A stretch of 24,602 nucleotides of DNA from Bigelowiella natans CCMP2755 (taxonomy: Eukaryota > Cercozoa > Chlorarachniophyceae): positions 1-24,602 of the forward strand of contig ADNK01002160.1 of NCBI GenBank assembly GCA_000320545.1, read 5' to 3'. A program made the translations under genes and the position numbers. This document shows, piece after piece, positions 9,113-22,973 of this stretch (its first letter is position 1; each line of letters begins with the position of its first letter). A model generated the notes under the pieces. It made no database searches. It saw nothing but the letters and a program-made list of their open reading frames with translations, and was not told the origin of the DNA.

Positions 9113-11515
9113 ATGGACGTCGTCACGTTAGCTTTAGATGCTAAGCGCCTGGATGGTCACTTGCAGAGACTGCTTTCGCACGAAGTGTTTGATCCGAGCG
9201 CGATGAATCTAATCAGCGATGCGTTGCTCCGACTGAAGGGAAACCCAGAAGACAATCTGTCCAGGACGCAGCAACTCTTCCTGCAGATGGTGCTCCGCAT
9301 TCTCGCTAAAATGAACATTCGGCTTGATGAAGTACTTCGCACGATTTCCATTGATCGATACTTGGCACTTCTCCACCAAATGCAGCATCTCTCAGGGAAG
9401 GGAAAGCTTAGCCTCCCGTTGCAGGAGAATCTCTATTGTCACATCCTCCGCCGGATCTCAGGCCGCTGCTTTCGCGTAGACTCTCTCGAGGACACGTTGT
9501 CTAGACAGATCTTAGGCATTCCACAAGAGCTGGAAGTTATTTCTGTTAAATTCGCCCAAGCATCCTACGCAAAGGGGCTCAAAGGTGACGAAGGCGCAAA
9601 AAAAAGGAGGATAAGGCTTCTGATGGAGTGCGGGATCGTGTATTGTACGCACTACCGCTACGACGAAGCTATGAAATATTTCAAGATTTCCGAGGCTCTT
9701 GGAGCCCAAGATGAGGACCTCAAAACGATTAATGGGTTTCGGTTCGTTTGCGAGAGTGTTGGTAAAGGGAAAAACTCCAAACCCAAGCAGGATGTTGATG
9801 ATAATGGTGGCGATGTCAATGTGAATCCTTTTGAAACCGCAATCTCTAAGACAGCCGGGTCAAAGAAGCGAAAGAGACCGCCTCAAAGCAATGGCCTCAC
9901 CACCAGCTCAAGCTCTACCCAAACTAAGGTGATAACGAAAAAGCAAGCCGCCTTTCACCCACTTGACGAACGGGCTTGCGAGGGGATCCTTCAATCTTTC
10001 CAGTATCTCGAAACTGTGGGTGGTAGTCGTGGATATGGGGACCGGGGCAGAGTTCTCACTGCAGTCAGTTCGGTATACTCAAGGGCTATTGGAGAGGAAC
10101 TTAATGGACCAAAGAGCAAACCGATCCCCCCTCCTTCTTTCCGTACCGTTTTGAAGCGGAATGGTATATCAGGGGCGGGGACGGAGATGACCCTGCAAAC
10201 TTGGCAACGGGTAATGAATGAACTTGAGGCCAACGAACACAAGTTGATACCCTTACCGTCGGTTTGTGAATCGGTCGCGTTCCTCCTCTCTGCCGCAAAA
10301 CACATTAAGAGGAAAGAAGGAAGCTGCGCCGCGGAAGAGAAGGGCATGGTACAGCAATGCTTCGAGGATCTGTTCAGACGCACACAACGATACGGTGGCG
10401 ACGGTGACCGAGGGGTGGAAAGGTCAATGACAATGTACGGCGAATGGGCTTTGCGATTGTGCAAGGGGATAGCAGTATTAGTCACCAACACAAAGGAGGC
10501 ATGTTCGTGGTCGTCCCTCAGAGATGATGCGAAATCCGACTTGAACAGCCTAGCCCTCTTGCTGCTTTCCGAGCCCAAGCTGGGTCTCTATATCTCCAGC
10601 AGGCGGCGGGGTAACGAATGGTGCCCGGAGTTCCTGATTTCCTTCCTTAGACACAACCGGGAAGTGTACGAGTATCTGATAGAGTTTGTCTCTGCACTGC
10701 TCGCGCGCGTGCAGGATCGCATTCGCCCTGAACTGGACTTCCCGATCTCCGTTTTCCGCTCGGAATGGTCTTCTATGCACGCGCGCAGGCAGATCCAGGC
10801 GCGCGACATTCTCGCGAAGGTGCAAGTTCCTCGGCGTTGTTGTTCCGCAGATGCGTTGCGGAACTTATTTCGCGTCCTGGGGACCCTCTGTAGCTTCCGA
10901 CGGGTCGATAAGGAGGCGGTGGAAACAGCGTCTTCGGCGCATGTTCGTGGCGCGTGGGTAGGTAGCACCGCGTATACATACGACCTTTTGACTTGCTCAA
11001 TGGTTGAAGCATGCAACGCACGTCCGGAGGCCTCCCTCTCGTATTTTGGCAGTGCGGTCCTGCATTGGTTCAGCATGCGGAATCCGATGGCCGCTGCTAC
11101 GGAAAGCAAAGGAGCATGCCTCCCGGACTTCATTCTCGACGAACGACTGCTCATCACAATCGTCACGTGCCTCATGAGTTTGTCGGAGAACCTATATGCA
11201 GCCATTATTTGCCAATTCTTTGACCCGCCCTTGCGAACATTCGCGGAAAAAGCTCTGAAAAGAAAAAGCTCGAAAGACCTAGACTCTAGCTTGTACCAAC
11301 ACATATTTGACATGCCATTGCTAGAGTCTTTGGTGGTTCTCCATTCTTCTCGAGGAAATGCAGCACAGCGTGAGATAGCTATCAGATCAGTCCAAAATCC
11401 GCTTCTAAACCTTCACAATGAGCTATCTCTTAGAGACGCACACATTGTGCAGATGAAGCTGGAATTCATAGAGAAATTCGCTGAGGCGATGCAGAAAAAA
11501 TACACAACGTTCTAA
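9113..11515 (+). CDS. INTS8: Integrator complex subunit 8-like protein
   Basis: INTS8 is a helical-repeat scaffold of the Integrator complex, which cleaves nascent RNA (snRNA 3' ends, paused Pol II transcripts) and recruits PP2A in metazoans. The single 800-residue frame is intronless. The C-terminal about 100 residues carry the family pattern in order: an AIICQF helix, then DSSLYQHIFDMPLLE, a leucine-rich helix, QREIAIRS, and a final helix ending FAEAMQKKY. This matches the end of animal INTS8 from my knowledge of that family. Residues 150-210 contain TPR-like helices (RIRLLMECGIVYCTHYRYDE, then AMKYFKISEALG). A basic patch at about 250-256 (KKRKRPP) fits a nuclear localisation signal. It is shorter than the human protein (995 residues). 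The middle is divergent and I recognise little there. Confidence 0.83.
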   Translation: MDVVTLALDAKRLDGHLQRLLSHEVFDPSAMNLISDALLRLKGNPEDNLSRTQQLFLQMVLRILAKMNIRLDEVLRTISIDRYLALLHQMQHLSGKGKLSLPLQENLYCHILRRISGRCFRVDSLEDTLSRQILGIPQELEVISVKFAQASYAKGLKGDEGAKKRRIRLLMECGIVYCTHYRYDEAMKYFKISEALGAQDEDLKTINGFRFVCESVGKGKNSKPKQDVDDNGGDVNVNPFETAISKTAGSKKRKRPPQSNGLTTSSSSTQTKVITKKQAAFHPLDERACEGILQSFQYLETVGGSRGYGDRGRVLTAVSSVYSRAIGEELNGPKSKPIPPPSFRTVLKRNGISGAGTEMTLQTWQRVMNELEANEHKLIPLPSVCESVAFLLSAAKHIKRKEGSCAAEEKGMVQQCFEDLFRRTQRYGGDGDRGVERSMTMYGEWALRLCKGIAVLVTNTKEACSWSSLRDDAKSDLNSLALLLLSEPKLGLYISSRRRGNEWCPEFLISFLRHNREVYEYLIEFVSALLARVQDRIRPELDFPISVFRSEWSSMHARRQIQARDILAKVQVPRRCCSADALRNLFRVLGTLCSFRRVDKEAVETASSAHVRGAWVGSTAYTYDLLTCSMVEACNARPEASLSYFGSAVLHWFSMRNPMAAATESKGACLPDFILDERLLITIVTCLMSLSENLYAAIICQFFDPPLRTFAEKALKRKSSKDLDSSLYQHIFDMPLLESLVVLHSSRGNAAQREIAIRSVQNPLLNLHNELSLRDAHIVQMKLEFIEKFAEAMQKKYTTF

Positions 11516-11520
11516 ATAAA
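11515..11520 (+). terminator. AATAAA overlapping the INTS8-like stop codon
   Basis: The hexamer AATAAA begins at the last base of the TAA stop. A second AATAAA lies at 11601-11606 and is better placed for an ordinary 3' UTR, so the first may be fortuitous. Confidence 0.4.
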
Positions 11521-11600
11521 GATGGCGCATCTATCTAATAGTATTATTGATGAAGTTCTGCTCTATAGCGGGCGGAGTTAGAGTTGGCATTTCACTAATG

Positions 11601-11606
11601 AATAAA
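11601..11606 (+). terminator. Candidate polyadenylation signal, INTS8-like gene
   Basis: AATAAA lies 86 nt after the stop codon. Confidence 0.5.
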
Positions 11607-12274
11607 TGAAACCTCGAATTGCATCATGCATCACGGACAATGTACAGTACCTGAATATATGGAACCGTCAACATGAGTGTAGTAAGCTGTGATTATTGGT
11701 GCATTTAAAACCACTGTCGTAACTCTGCGTACAATGATGACAAATGCAACTTCAATGCATACGCATGTTCAGAAACACCGATCCTTAGCGAGCATCGTGA
11801 GTCGTGCATCGTGCGTCGCATGTCGCATGTCACACGCATTGCGAACCAAACACATTACATGGTTCGTCATAAAAGGTCATTGGACGATTCGATGTAGTCT
11901 GCATTCAATTATTATTACCCATGCCCATGCTAGCATGCCAGATTCGCGGCAACGATCATCACCAAGACTTATTAGCTATATCGCATGCTTTGCTAAAACA
12001 ACTCGGCTTGTGGTTTTCCATTGTAATGACCAGCCATGCACAGGAATAGCATAGCATATGCGCGGGAATACGCTATATGCTTTCGGCCATAACCGAGGGG
12101 CTATTCATGTACACATATTCATCTAGTCATGCCTATCGAAGTCTAAACGTATAATTTACATATATATATATAAATCATATACATTTATTTCGTTACATCC
12201 GTCTCGTACATGCATATGACTGTAGCTACGCGCGCCTACACGTATAATCTGCACGCATATAAATATAAAAATAC

Positions 12275-12277
<3 letters not shown>

Positions 12278-12312
<35 letters not shown>
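12278..12312. repeat. (TA)n microsatellite
   Basis: About 16 TA units lie in an AT-rich intergenic stretch. Confidence 0.9.
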
Positions 12313-12316
<4 letters not shown>

Positions 12317-12397
12317 TTTATATGCTATTTCGTAATATATACAGCATTAAAAAAAAGCACGTCATTTTTATATTAGTATATTTATAAAATTATATTT

Positions 12398-12401
<4 letters not shown>

Positions 12402-12435
<34 letters not shown>
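12402..12435. repeat. (TA)n microsatellite
   Basis: About 16 AT/TA units lie 90 nt beyond the previous tract, separated by AT-rich non-repetitive DNA. Confidence 0.9.
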
Positions 12436-12437
<2 letters not shown>

Positions 12438-12854
12438 AAAAATATGGAAGTGAGAGAGGGGGGAGAGAGACCGACCAATGTAATGTACATATGCTATATA
12501 TTTTACTTATATCGATAATAATTGTAATTTTGGCGGTTGTAATATCCCTGGCCGCAAAGCCAAAAATGATGCACTTGCCATCGAAGTATATTCAAACTAC
12601 TTACTTTTCCGCAATTACTTGATGAGCTGTAATGACTTATTGGCATCTCTATATATTTGTAAGCTGTCGCTCGCACAATACTTCTGAAACTGTTTGGTCT
12701 AGCAATTGTATTGCTACATAGTAATCTGGATAGCTGTAGGTTGCTCTCAATTCTTACATAAATTTCACCATATGTATGGTTCTTGCAGTTCCCTTTTTCT
12801 AACTATTCCTTTTACTTCACGAGTTAAATCGTAAAAAAATGTGACTACTTCTGA

Positions 12855-13326
12855 TCACTTCCTTCCCCCGAAAAGATCTTCGTAGTTGCTCAAGCCGGTG
12901 GAAGATCTTCTCTGGCGAAACTTCCATGCCGGCTTCATGTGTAAAGGTGTGTCTTCTTGGATCAGTTTCACAGGCATTGGGCTTTCGATGAAGTATGAAG
13001 ACCTGAAGAAACAGTGAGTTGTTATGTTTGCGTCCCTGCGCTTTTGAACATCATCATTCACCATCACGCGCAACTTGTGTTATGAGTTTGGAGTTGTGCG
13101 AAGAAGAACAGGGTATGAACTGTTCAAAGGAGAGAACCCCATGCGATCTCGAAGCGCATTTTAAAAAATAAAACCGCATCGATTTGCATTGGAATAGGAG
13201 CAGGCCTTACCCATCAGATTGCACGATCCTGATCTTATTCATCTTGTAGCCTTTGATCGTCTTGATTCCCCGTCTCGGCAGGGTGAAGTGGCTCCGCAAG
13301 CCGCGGGCAAGCCAGGCGCCATGCAT
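12855..13326 (-). CDS. Small basic protein, probably mitochondrial ribosomal protein
   Basis: Two minus-strand exons, 13326-13211 and 13002-12855, join in phase (GATGG|GTAAGG to CAG|G) to a complete 87-residue protein. The start follows CCACC and is the first suitable ATG. The N-terminus (MHGAWLARGLRSHFTLPRR) is basic, free of acidic residues and amphipathic, as in mitochondrial presequences. It is followed by KIRIVQSDGGSSYFIESP, a short strand-turn-strand unit reminiscent of small ribosomal proteins such as bL31m or mL55. The C-terminus is KPAWKFRQRRSSTGLSNYED. Composition and size suit a mitoribosomal subunit, but I cannot name the family. It is divergent from the PRP40-like gene, with 310 bp between start codons. 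Confidence 0.72.
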
Positions 13327-13636
13327 GGTGGCCGTCTTCTTTTTGTTGCGAAAACTTCCTACTCGGTCCCCAATTCTTGGTTCTCATTGCATTTTTATTG
13401 TACGACAACTATAATTTCTTTGTCTCTATTCACAAACATAAGGTATTTCGTTCTTTTTCCCCCCTTATAAAGGCTTAGGATATTCGGCCGACGGAAACCT
13501 CCCCCCCACCCGCTCGCTGCTCCCTTCTCCCGTTCCCGAAGAATGGGGGCCTTCCCAGTGGATTCCGTTGGCGGTGTTGCGTAGAATCGTTCAATCAACG
13601 TTGGAATTCTAAGAAATTACGCACGCACACCTCAAG
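13327..13636. promoter_or_regulatory. Short bidirectional promoter region
   Basis: These 310 bp separate the start codons of the minus-strand mitochondrial-type gene and the plus-strand PRP40-like gene, so the region must contain both transcription starts unless leaders are very short. It contains pyrimidine runs (about 13456-13530) and a GC-rich patch near 13500-13570. I see no TATA box I would trust. Confidence 0.55.
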
Positions 13637-15954
13637 ATGAATCAAGGCGGTGGCTTGATGGGGCTGCTCGGGATGGAAGGCTATGAGGTTAGTTGATGAG
13701 TTTCGCTGCTCCGTGTTGAAAATTACAATGCTTGCGATTTTCGCTCGTCCATGTGCTGCCCCCCTTGGAAAGTCTAAGGAAAAGACGGTGGCGTACTTTC
13801 GCATCGTATTCCCCCCCCCCCTATAATATCGCCGGCTTTGAGTCGGATTCATAAGGAACGTATGGGTTTTAACATGTGATGAAAATTTCCAAAATTTACT
13901 TGCGTGGCAGGATTCCAGTGATAACTCAATGCAGGTGACAGCTGATACCAAAAAAGAAAATGCAGCAGCGGACAGGTTACGAGCGCTCGCTCGGAGATCG
14001 TTAGGCAACAGTGGCGGTGGCGGTGGCGGTGCTGGTGGTGGCCGAGCGGCGAGAGGGACGACACGTGAAGAACAGGGTGCCTCGGAAGCAAATAGGTATC
14101 GAATTACTCATAGTCTTTTGATGTCATGCTGGGTGAAGTACAATCCTTCTCTAAAACCGCTTCTCGACCAGGATAAAGGCGTTCCAAGATCTCTTGAAGG
14201 AAAAGCAGATAAGCAGTTCAGATACGTGGCAGCAGGCCATGCGAAGGATCGTGACGGATCCAAGGTATGGGGTACTAAGGACCACAGCACAAAAGCAAAG
14301 GTAACGAATGCAATATCGGGTTTTAGTGGTAGCAACACGTAGCGAGGTTCGTCGTAAACGCGAGTATATACTCCAGGTTGATGTCCTCTTCCCATCCCCT
14401 TCCTCTTCTATCGTATATACTTGTTGCCTGTATAGATTTGTGGATCACTTATCATTAAGATCACTGTCACAATTACCATCTGTTGCTTCTTCGGCGCCAT
14501 TTTGTCAGAGTTTTCAAAGAGTACGTACAGAATCTGCGGCGAGAAAATGGGGAGGAGATTGATGGGAAGGCGCCTTCCTCTAAGCTCGAGAAAAACAACA
14601 GTGGCAATTTTGCTGTTGATTCTACCATGGTGTGTGACTAAGAGATCTAGATAAAGTAGGGAGGGGGAAGGGTTATAGCCTACAAAACGATGATTTGCCT
14701 GTGCTTCAAAAACCGTCGCCCTCATCTCTGCTTTTTCTTCTTCCGCCCCCCATCTGTTTTTCTTTAGACACACTTAGCGGAGTTTAAAAAGCTGCTGCGC
14801 AACAGATCAATGTACGCCTGTTTCTACGCCCACACACACGCACGCACGCGCACACACACACACACACAAAATCTATACATTATAAGCGCATACGCTATCT
14901 TCCATTTTTTCGGGACAACACAGGGGGACTAATACTATGGGTGATTGAGGGTTTAAGGAAAAATCGATTGAACAATGGTTGATGGCCACCTGAAAGCAGC
15001 CGAAATTTTGCATAAAATGCACAAAAAGCCGCAACTTTCGTTACATCGACTTACCAATTAACGATTTGAGACCGGGACTTGCTGCTGCTAACCTCATCCC
15101 CCCCCATAACCCATCGTAAAATTCAGGTATGAGGTTCGGATTGACACGACGTGGGAATCGATGCACGCCCAGTATGTGAACGAACACCCCTATCAACACA
15201 AACTGAATGCAGGCATGCTAGCAATAGCGCTTTGAAACAACAGATTTCGGAGATTACAAAAAAAATCCCACAAGCAGAGCCACCGATACAACCGCCCATA
15301 ACATTTGGCTTGTGAGGGCCGTGCTGCAGAATTGCACCGATGTTTTTTTCATTTTTTCTTTTTTTTCTGGCGTCGTCATGCTATCGCACCTTACACGCAT
15401 TTGCCTTCGACCTCCCCACCACCACCACCAGCCTGGAGGCAACGCTTAAAGGCAACGAGCACTACGATGCCCTCGGATTCGTGGAGATAAAGATGGCATT
15501 TGAGGACTACATACGTGAGCTCAAAACGCTGGTAGAAGTTGTCCGCATACAACCACACTCTTGCCTTGCACTAAATATTTAAATGTTGCTCCCTCCCTTC
15601 TTACTCGGACTCTCTCCCCCCCCCCCCTTCCCATGAATACAAGGTACGGGCTGTTAAGCGAGCGAAGAGGCTGAAAGAGAAAAAGGAGGCCTTGGAGAAG
15701 AGGAAGAGGAAGAAGAAAAAGAAGAGGACTACGAAGGAAAACGTCTCTTTCGACAGTCAACAGATGCAAGCGAGCAGCAGCAGCAGCAAAAGACGGGGGA
15801 TAATAATAAGGAGGGAGAGAATGAAGAAGAGGGAGGAAGAGGTATGCGTGCCCTCACCATATAAACCGTCGGGACATGGCCACATTTTTGATAACCATCA
15901 GAAAAGTCATTTGTAGCGCATAAATATACTGTAATCATCGTCATCATCACCACC

Positions 15955-15987
<33 letters not shown>

Positions 15988-16146
15988 CCATCACCATCAC
16001 CGTCGTTTGCGTCATCGTCGTCGTCATCATCACTACTCACCTCCCCTTAATCGGCCACGTCCTAGGCTGGCCATATGCTGACATCTGAGGATGATCATAG
16101 AGAATTTGAGCGGCGCCGCCTTCTGCGACGAGCGAGACGACGGAAG

Positions 16147-16177
<31 letters not shown>

Positions 16178-16328
16178 CAAGTCGATTGGAAAAGAAGACT
16201 GTCGTAACTTGCAGCCATGATGAGGAAGACCCCGAGCTGAGCAGTCCTTCTTCTCTTGCTGACATCAGCGACGCAGCGAGGGTGCGTTCCCACCTCTTTC
16301 GTGCATTTTTGTCTGCCCTTCTCCCCCT

Positions 16329-16395
<67 letters not shown>

Positions 16396-17547
16396 TGCTG
16401 TGATGCTGTGGTAGACTCGGTTATAAGAGAGAGGGTGGGCGAGAGCGAGTGAAAGACAAGAAACAGCAAGATGCAAAATCTGGGACAATTATCTTGGCTA
16501 TTCGTTGACGGTTTCCATTACCCCGTTAACCAGAGGCAGGGATGTAAGCGAAGGATGAGAGGAGAGAACATGGCCAGGGGAGGATTTGCTATGCTAACCG
16601 ACCCAAGCAGCAGCGGCATGCAACAGCGACAGTCGGACGCTTTGGAGCAAGAAGGAGGGGCGAGTGAGGGAGGAAACAATCGAGGCGGTTGCGAGGAGGC
16701 CAGTCATGCTATGGATATTCATCCTTCAAGTAATGCCCTGTACCGACCTAGAAAACGAGTAAGGCATCATAACCACCGCGGTGTAGGCGGAGATGGGGAG
16801 CTGGGGGGGGGGGGGGCGCAATGGGAAGAGCGGAAACGCAGAAGAAGAAGGAGGCCTGCAAAGCGATACATTATCAGCAGCAATAGCAGCAGCAGTAGTA
16901 GCAGCAATATTAAAGCAAGATCATCGACGATGAAAACGAGGATCATGCGTGGAGCAATTCAAGCGACGATGACTGCGGCGGCCGCGGTGCCATCCTCGTC
17001 CCACATGGAAGAGGACTCAAATGTTTCTGAGGACGGACAGGAGAGGAGGGATAGGGGGGGGCGTCAAGAGGTAGATGATAACGGGAAAGAATTAGGGGGA
17101 GGGGGACGGGGAGCGGGTGGTGGTGGTGGAAGAGGAGGACGACAACGACGAGGAGGAGGAGGGGGAGGAGGATTGCAAAGGACTAACACCATCACCAGCG
17201 ACGAGGATGCCACTGCTGCGACAGTTGCGCACATCATGGATGGAGAAGAGGAGGGGGGAATTGACGAAAGACCTCAACTTGCCACGATCCAGCAACATCG
17301 TGTAGCATCAGAAATCGCGATATTAGGAGACCCTTACTCACGCCGCCACCATCTAGAGCATCGTCGTAGCCATTATCGTGGCCACAGTGGTACTAGGAGG
17401 AAGATGAGAGACCGGAGGACGTTGACCGGACCCGGTAGATGCTCACCCCAACACCTACACAACTGTCGTAGAATGGAGGATGAGGACGATGAGAATGTTG
17501 TTGACAGAAGTTGCAGCAGCAGTGTCAACACTAGCACATGGATCTAA
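13637..17547 (+). CDS. PRP40-like FF-domain pre-mRNA splicing factor with long basic tail
   Basis: PRP40 proteins belong to the U1 snRNP and bridge splice sites; their FF domains bind phosphorylated Pol II tail and splicing partners. Ten exons join in phase (13637-13687, 13911-14095, 14172-14300, 14509-14629, 14768-14811, 15127-15171, 15432-15531, 15644-15841, 16066-16281, 16534-17547) into 700 residues. FF1 (about 80-134) shows AFQDLLKEKQISSSDTW, QQAMRRIVTDPRYGVL and KQRVFKEYV. FF2 (about 164-223) shows LAEFKKLLRNRSMYEVRIDT, TWESM and HYDALGFVEIKMAFEDYI. A Lys/Arg/Glu-rich helix follows, as in the PRPF40 C-terminus. Residues about 300-700 are disordered, with poly-Lys, Ser and Gly-Arg runs. 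No WW domain is present, although PRP40 normally has two; they could be encoded elsewhere or lost. The splice start of the last exon could be 16534 or 16540, both in frame. Confidence 0.8.
14830..14868 (+). repeat. (CA)n microsatellite, intronic
   Basis: CACACACGCACGCACGCG leads into a CA run in the intron 14812-15126. This is the one intronic dinucleotide tract here with CA, not GT, on the sense strand. Confidence 0.85.
15955..15987 (+). repeat. (CAT)n microsatellite, intronic
   Basis: About ten CAT units, with degenerate CAC and CGT units on both sides (about 15935-16030), lie in the intron 15842-16065. Confidence 0.88.
16144..16176 (+). repeat. (GAA)n trinucleotide run, coding
   Basis: About 11 AAG/GAA units within exon 16066-16281 encode poly-Lys in the tail of the PRP40-like protein. 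Confidence 0.9.
16337..16394 (+). repeat. Compound (CT)n-(GT)n microsatellite, intronic
   Basis: A CT run joins directly to a GT run in the intron 16282-16533. The arrangement and polarity match the compound tracts near 694-779 and 5546-5614. Confidence 0.9.
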
Positions 17548-18949
17548 ACAGCTCTTTCATCGAGCTCAAGAGCAACTTAGGCAGATACTACATCACATAA
17601 TGCACATGTGATGCATGGGCGAGTGCTAGCAGAGTGGAACATGTGCTGCCGCAGACACGCGTGCTGTCGTGCTTGTCACGTTTGCAAAAGTGAAAGTGCA
17701 TGTCTGTTGCTGCGAAGGCTGTCATGGGTCATCTGTAGCGACTAGCTAGATTTTGCTGGTCCGTGCAACGTCAGATGCACAATGAGATTGAGGTGAGGCT
17801 GATGTGGTTTTGTGCACATCGCACGCGTGCAGCACGCGTTTGAGGCATGCTAGCATGGCATGCATGCATGGCTGAGGCCCATGCTAGCATGCGTGACCGA
17901 CCACAGCTAGACAGGCAATTGAACTAGTGAAGATCGACCACTCACATTGTTGACAGCACTGCTAGCTGGCTAGCCTGCTAGCCTGCTAGCCTGGCGTGAT
18001 CTCTCCACTGCTACGTGCTTGCGCGATCTTCATCAGTGAGCGCGCATCACGGCACACACTTGCATCAATCCCACGCATCGTGCGCTGTCAATGCACGTGT
18101 TTGACAGCAGGTGAAACGCCTGCTAGCCTGTCTAGCTGTGCTGTGAGAACAGCAGTTCCGTGTTCACGTTGCTGCACCTAGACATTGCTGCAAGCGCGCC
18201 TGCCATCGATTCTGTTGCCAGACTTGCCACCTTGTGTCAATGGTGGTGGGGCGGCGCTGGCACTTCGTCGATGAATCGTGCATCGAAACACAAGTGTTGG
18301 CACTCAAAGCAGCTGCGACGACGTTCAGACTCAGTGCGCAGCGCAGCAGGCGAAAACGGTGACGAAGCATCATTTTGTTTCCACCACACCAGTGTGTCGA
18401 TCAAAATCTCGGAAAGCACGATTCAGCATTGCTCGCGTGCGCACGATCCAGCCAAAGTCGGTGCACGAGTGTGCGGGTGCGGTTGGCCTCGACCACTGTG
18501 TGTTTCGCTGCGGCGTCGAGCCCAAGAGGAAGAGAAAAGCCTAGCCACGTTCACCACCTGAGAAGGAAAACATGAACAAAATCGCCTGTTCAAACATCAG
18601 CACCACCACTGACAAGTGATGGACTGTCACAGCGTGAGTTCGCTGAAAGCGTCGGTTGGTTCGCTGGGGCCTTTGTATGTCTGCGAACGACACCTCAAGA
18701 AATAGACCCTAACGTGTGAGAGATTCTAACCGGAAGAAACCAACAAATTTTTGCCGAAGGTTGCCATCTTTTGATTCATTCTCAGATCTTGATCTGGATC
18801 TCGATGTGCGTGCTAACCACATTTAGACAAATATATTAGGATGTTATCAGCTTGATTTTGTGTCTACCCAAAACTTGCCCAGAGCAACACCGCATAACAA
18901 AAAGACGACCAGCACCCAGTCAGCAATCGTGCGTCGCCCCGGCCCCTTC
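17548..18949. other. Intergenic and upstream region, palindrome-rich
   Basis: No gene is supported. About 17580-18150 is packed with GCATGC, GCTAGC, CACATGTG and ACGCGT words, including CATGCTAGCATG at 17846-17857 and 17880-17891 and an 8-bp tandem repeat at 17959-17990. From about 18150 the composition looks more ordinary. Overlapping frames exist at 18160-18575 but none has coding features. The last few hundred bases should hold the promoter and leader of the glycosyltransferase gene. Confidence 0.65.
17959..17990 (+). repeat. 8-bp tandem repeat CTGCTAGC, four units
   Basis: Units at 17959, 17967 (TGGCTAGC, degenerate), 17975 and 17983 lie head to tail. Each contains the GCTAGC palindrome, so neighbouring units can pair with one another. 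Confidence 0.85.
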
Positions 18950-22620
<3,671 letters not shown>

Positions 22621-22973
22621 ATGTGGGCGACGAAGAAATAAGATCTCATGATAATGATTAGATGTTGGTATGAGAGGCTGGTGTGTGTGGCAAATGACAT
22701 TCCAATTAGGACGGGATGGTAGCATTCACAGACACTCACTCGAAGATTACTAATAACAACAGTATACACATTTAGCAGAGGTTGGCCACATAGAAATAGT
22801 CTTAATTGCTTGCTGCGCAGCGGTATATTTATAAAATTGTAAAATAATTTCGATGCTTCGAAAAAGTCATGGGCGGCTTGCAACGTAGCAGCGGAACGCA
22901 ATGTGCCGGTTGGTCGACCGCATATGTAACAACGCAAGAGTGACACAACGTATGCGCGGCCGCCAGCGTATCC

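Larger units (their letters stand above)
11516..12854. other. Intergenic region between two convergent 3' ends
   Basis: No coding region is supported. The left part (about 11750-12060) is rich in GCATG, CATCGTG and GCTAGC words and contains the 12-bp palindrome CATGCTAGCATG at 11926-11937. The middle (12150-12440) is strongly AT-rich with three TA tracts. The right part is plain AT-rich DNA leading to the 3' end of the minus-strand gene. Confidence 0.7.

Noticed and set aside
9991-10578. 195-residue minus-strand frame, and a 241-residue one at 10588-11313
   Set aside because: Both are antisense to the INTS8-like exon, with Arg/Ser-rich composition typical of shadow frames.
13929-14342. Continuous 137-residue frame through 14096-14342
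   Set aside because: Splicing 14095 to 14172 instead restores an excellent FF domain; the continuous frame loses it and ends at a stop.
18160-18575. Overlapping frames in three registers upstream of the glycosyltransferase
   Set aside because: No frame has domain features, supported splice sites or a convincing start. An unknown leader exon or short gene cannot be fully excluded.
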